Of a stretch of DNA of 10,205 nt, positions 7,544 to 10,205 are shown piece by piece (the first letter of the stretch is position 1; each line of letters starts with the position of its first letter). A model generated the notes under the pieces. It was not told the origin of the DNA and made no database searches. It was given only the letters and a program-made list of their open reading frames with translations. This stretch comes from Desulfobacterales bacterium. GTDB lineage: Bacteria > Desulfobacterota > Desulfobacteria > Desulfobacterales > UBA11574. Location of the stretch: assembly GCA_012974475.1 (NCBI GenBank), contig JAAXQD010000035.1:1-10205 (forward strand). Reading direction: 5' to 3'. A program made the translations under genes and the position numbers.

Positions 7544-8643
7544 TGGAATTTTCAAAAAGAATCACGAAAACACGAAATAATATTATGGGAAATAATCTAT
7601 CTTTTTTTGATTCAACTTCAAAATACCTTCAAACAACCCTTTTAATCTTTTTTCTATTATTGGCGGGATGCAGTCTTCAAAAAGAAGTCTCCTTTTCTGG
7701 AAAAACCATGGGCACCACCTACCACATCACCGTGGTTACCGGATACTTTTCCAGCGCCAAAGACCTGAAAGACCCCATCGACCAACGCCTTGAAGCCATC
7801 AACAACAGCATGTCGACTTTTAGAAAAGACAGTGAGATCAGCCGGTTCAACGCAAATCAAAACACCGGGGAAAAATTTAAGATCTCAGATGATTTTTTCA
7901 ATGTCATGACCGTTGCCAAAACCGTATATGAACTCACCGGCGGCGCCTGGGACGGCACTGTCAAGCCGTTGGAAAACCTTTGGGGGTTCGGCAATTCTGA
8001 AAATAAAAAGAGCATCCCCGCACAATCGGAAATAGCGGCAGTTTTACCGGATATCGGATTCAACAATATCGAGATTTCATCCGATCGCTATCTGATCAAA
8101 AAAAAGGCATCCTTATCCCTGGACCTTGCGTCCATTGCAAAGGGCTACGGCGTCGATCAGGTAGCGGCACTCATCAAAACCAGTGGCATAAAGAATTTTC
8201 TGGTGGAGATCGGCGGCGAAGTTTTTGCTGCAGGGTTTCGAAAAGACGGCAAACCGTGGAGAATCGGCATCAACACACCCCAGACCGGTTCGCCGTTCGA
8301 TCAGGTCTATAAAGTTGTGAACCTCCACGACAAAGGCTTTGCAACCAGCGGTGATTACAGAAATTATTTCGAATTGGGCGGACAACGTTTTTCTCATATA
8401 CTGGACCCGAGAAACGGATACCCTGTCAGCAACGGCGTTGTAAGCATTTCCATTGTGGCGGATACCTGTACATTTGCTGACGGGCTTGCAACTGCGGTCA
8501 TGGTTTTGGGTCATAAAAAAGGCCTTGAACGGGTTAACAGTATAGACCACACCGAATGCTTGATTGTTGTCCGGACTCATGACGGAAAATTTGTGGATTA
8601 TTACTCCAAAGGCTTCAAAACCTATATGACAGCCTCGAACTGA
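7543..8643 (+). CDS. apbE: FAD:protein FMN transferase ApbE, lipoprotein form
   Basis: Transfers FMN from FAD onto a threonine or serine of extracytoplasmic flavoproteins (RnfG/RnfD, NqrB/C, NosR-type FMN-binding domains). Numbered from the ATG at 7543, a hydrophobic stretch ends in the lipobox LLAGC with Cys43, so the enzyme should be anchored on the outer face of the membrane. The family motifs are all visible: MGTTYH (56-61), SEISRFN (97-103), GAWDGTVKPL (134-143), LDLASIAKGYGVD (193-205), EIGGE (222-226), SGDYRNYF (269-276), HILDPRNGYPV (285-295) and the Mg-binding ADGLAT (312-317). The enzyme looks complete. The start is uncertain. ATG 7543 overlaps the hypE stop (TGATG), which would couple translation, but gives a long pre-signal segment; ATG 7585 gives a normal signal peptide with Cys29 but no clear SD. 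Its stop lies one base from the end of the convergent cytochrome gene. Confidence 0.93.
   Translation: MEFSKRITKTRNNIMGNNLSFFDSTSKYLQTTLLIFFLLLAGCSLQKEVSFSGKTMGTTYHITVVTGYFSSAKDLKDPIDQRLEAINNSMSTFRKDSEISRFNANQNTGEKFKISDDFFNVMTVAKTVYELTGGAWDGTVKPLENLWGFGNSENKKSIPAQSEIAAVLPDIGFNNIEISSDRYLIKKKASLSLDLASIAKGYGVDQVAALIKTSGIKNFLVEIGGEVFAAGFRKDGKPWRIGINTPQTGSPFDQVYKVVNLHDKGFATSGDYRNYFELGGQRFSHILDPRNGYPVSNGVVSISIVADTCTFADGLATAVMVLGHKKGLERVNSIDHTECLIVVRTHDGKFVDYYSKGFKTYMTASN
7563..7578 (+). repeat. Tandem 8-mer CACGAAAA/CACGAAAT at the apbE 5' end
   Basis: Two adjacent 8-base units differ only in the last base. They lie between the two candidate apbE start codons (7543 and 7585). If this low-complexity stretch is a spacer rather than code, the later start is correct. 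Confidence 0.45.
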
Positions 8644-8644
8644 A

Positions 8645-8893
8645 CTATTTTTTTGCCAGGTATTCAGCGATTTTTTCAGCCTCTTTGCCCGTGATACCGC
8701 CATCGGAGTAACCCGCCATCCGCTGGGTAATCTTTGTCCATTCCCCCAGATTCCTGGTCTTTTTTAAAGACAGTTCAAGTTTATGGCACTGGGCACACTT
8801 GGACTCAAAGAGGGTTTTACCTTCCTGAATGCCGGAACAGGCATATAGTGCCGCAATAAAAATCGACAAAACGGTAAATATGGCATGTTTCAT
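8645..8893 (-). CDS. Small mono-haem c-type cytochrome, probably exported or lipid-anchored
   Basis: An 82-residue protein with one haem c attachment motif CAQCH (33-37) and a candidate distal ligand Met59 in ITQRM. It is expected to carry electrons outside the cytoplasmic membrane. Residues 1-19 form a signal sequence ending LYAC. This resembles a lipobox with Tyr at -2, an atypical residue, so either lipidation at Cys19 or ordinary cleavage nearby is possible. The mature protein would be only about 62-64 residues, very small for a cytochrome c. The start is well supported: GGAG lies 6 bases upstream (complement of 8900-8903, within GAGGGAG). It begins 70 bp downstream of the iron-sulfur protein gene on the same strand, so the two probably share a transcript and an electron-transfer job. 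It ends one base from the apbE stop. The exact cytochrome subfamily is not clear to me. Confidence 0.85.
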   Translation of the reverse strand: MKHAIFTVLSIFIAALYACSGIQEGKTLFESKCAQCHKLELSLKKTRNLGEWTKITQRMAGYSDGGITGKEAEKIAEYLAKK

Positions 8894-8963
8894 TGAATAC
8901 TCCCTCGCTTTTTGCCCTGTCGCTCTGCAGATCTCACGGGGGTTCGCCGTTGAAGTTCAAAGC

Positions 8964-10205
8964 TCATCCCGCCCAAAAAAGCCAAATATAAACCGCTGCC
9001 AGCGTGAGTATGGGCCAGTTCTCTCTTGCGGAAAGGCGCTTTAAGGAAACATCTTGAAAGGCACGCAGCAGCCTCAGCAGAACCGCTTGGGCAGCCATCA
9101 GCCCAACCAGAACAAAGAATATCTGATATGCCTTCACCATCCCCGGCCCCATGCTCAGTCCGAGAGAATCCCAGGAAAAACCGAGCTGTCGCCCCAACAC
9201 CGGAAGCAGTTGTCCGCCCCAGCTCATTAATCGTTCAAAATGAAAACTCATTTCAAAAGCAACCGCCAGCGGTACCAGGGCATACGCCATCAGGCTCGAT
9301 TTTTCTTGTGAACCGGACGCCATTGACCTAAAAACAACCCTGCCCCCATTTTGAACAAAAAGAAAGGCAAAGATAGTGGTTGCGACCATCAAAACCAGAG
9401 AAAAAATCCACCATTGATGGAATGAAGCGGCATATGGATGGAAATATCCGGTTTTTTCAAGACCTCGAAAGAGTTGGGCTCCGATGATAAGCGGCCCAAA
9501 CAGTGCGACGGTCCGGTCCGGCTTTCGAAAAGACCAAAGCTCATGACCGGGCGCCCTCAGGTTGAGTACCGGCGAATGGTGGGAACAGTTTTTGATGCAA
9601 TTGCCGCAGAGGATGCAATTCTGGTTGGTATTGATGGAAAACGGCGCTTCGAAAACCGGACAGCCTTCGGAGGGTCCATGTCCTGCGTAACAGGCGTGAT
9701 CAGTGCAATCGCTGTTACAGATGTTCTGGTTTGCACGCAATTCCAATAAAGAGCAGGTGGACAAAAAACCGACCAACTTGCCCAGAGGACACAGAAAGCG
9801 ACACCAGACCCGGCGCCGATAGACCAGCGCCAATACCACTGCCGGCAAGGTGATGGACAGAATTAAAAACGCCGTGGCCCGTGGAGAAAACGGCATTTTA
9901 AAACCGACCTCAAATAAAAAAATGAGTCCCAAACCGACAGCGCTTAAATAGACGCCGTAAGTTCGGATAAATGATGGGACTTTTCGGCCAAGACCGTATT
10001 TACGGCTGATAAGGGAACTCGAAGCGCCCACCGGACAAACAGCACACCACATTCTGGCAGCCGGAATACAACTCAAAATCACCAACGGCTCCCAAAGTCC
10101 CCAGGTTAACACCAGTGACAGATTGGATTCGGGCACCTGGGTGCCGAAAAACCCGGTCTGCACCTCATCGAAGATGTCGGTGGTGATTTCTCCAGTGGTC
10201 GCGAT
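8964..10205 (-). CDS. Membrane-bound 4Fe-4S protein of the NapH/NosR type, 5' end missing
   Basis: A polytopic iron-sulfur protein that probably passes electrons across or along the cytoplasmic membrane. The frame is open to the window edge, so the N-terminus is missing; the GTG at 10161-10163 is an internal codon. Residues are numbered from that codon as 1. After a membrane segment (16-38) come CAVCP (40-44), two more segments (about 70-88 and 95-115) and CRFLCP (121-126). These paired motifs are typical of NapH, NosR and CcoG relatives. A ferredoxin-like part follows, with C149, C153, C158, C168 and then C183, C186, C189, C193. The second motif ends in CS rather than the usual CP. Beyond it lie about five further hydrophobic segments (near 217-234, 251-270, 291-307, 342-366, 383-397), an addition not found in NapH. 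The visible upstream tail is hydrophilic, so more domains may lie outside the window. The cytochrome gene follows after 70 bp. Confidence 0.85.
   Translation of the reverse strand: MATTGEITTDIFDEVQTGFFGTQVPESNLSLVLTWGLWEPLVILSCIPAARMWCAVCPVGASSSLISRKYGLGRKVPSFIRTYGVYLSAVGLGLIFLFEVGFKMPFSPRATAFLILSITLPAVVLALVYRRRVWCRFLCPLGKLVGFLSTCSLLELRANQNICNSDCTDHACYAGHGPSEGCPVFEAPFSINTNQNCILCGNCIKNCSHHSPVLNLRAPGHELWSFRKPDRTVALFGPLIIGAQLFRGLEKTGYFHPYAASFHQWWIFSLVLMVATTIFAFLFVQNGGRVVFRSMASGSQEKSSLMAYALVPLAVAFEMSFHFERLMSWGGQLLPVLGRQLGFSWDSLGLSMGPGMVKAYQIFFVLVGLMAAQAVLLRLLRAFQDVSLKRLSARENWPILTLAAVYIWLFWAG

Noticed and set aside
8113..8703. 196-codon minus-strand frame inside apbE
   Set aside because: It lies opposite a fully motif-supported ApbE and overlaps the end of the cytochrome gene on the same strand; no domain is recognisable.
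10161..10163. GTG as the start of the iron-sulfur protein
   Set aside because: The frame stays open for 14 more codons to the window edge and no SD precedes the GTG, so it is taken as an internal valine codon.

Overview
The window reads as a chromosomal segment from an anaerobic, respiring bacterium. A Desulfobacterota (deltaproteobacterial) host is my best guess. It rests on a [NiFe]-hydrogenase maturation gene, a lipoprotein-type ApbE, a tiny c-type cytochrome and a membrane iron-sulfur protein, together with moderate GC and tight gene packing. This is inference from gene content; no marker gene fixes the taxon. No rRNA, tRNA, CRISPR array, transposase or phage gene is visible.

Layout. At the far left, a good sigma70-type promoter on the minus strand, a purine-rich leader and a perfect Shine-Dalgarno point to a leftward gene that starts at the window edge. 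Running rightward are a YhaO-like Mre11/SbcD nuclease (234-1481) and a YhaN-like Rad50/SbcC-type ATPase (1481-4987), overlapping by one base. These should form one DNA-end-processing complex. A 338-bp spacer follows. It carries a striking cluster of TGCGCA-centred repeats arranged as a 16-bp inverted repeat, upstream of a Fic-domain AMP-transferase with a C-terminal winged-helix domain (5326-6465). Next come hypE (6533-7543), separated from any other hyp gene, and apbE (about 7543-8643), whose start may overlap the hypE stop.

On the minus strand at the right end lie a membrane 4Fe-4S protein of the NapH/NosR type, cut by the window edge (8964-10205), and, downstream of it, an 82-residue single-haem cytochrome c (8645-8893). 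The cytochrome ends one base away from the end of apbE, so the two transcription units converge with no room for a terminator.

How they may work together. The nuclease and ATPase act on DNA ends. Fic probably modifies a protein by AMPylation and may control its own promoter through the TGCGCA cluster. ApbE attaches FMN covalently to extracytoplasmic proteins. The facing iron-sulfur protein and cytochrome look like parts of a membrane electron-transfer chain of the kind that often uses ApbE-flavinylated subunits; whether such a subunit exists depends on sequence beyond position 10205. The points most worth a second look are the operator-like cluster before fic, the extra membrane domain after the ferredoxin motifs of the iron-sulfur protein, and the apbE/iron-sulfur/cytochrome grouping.
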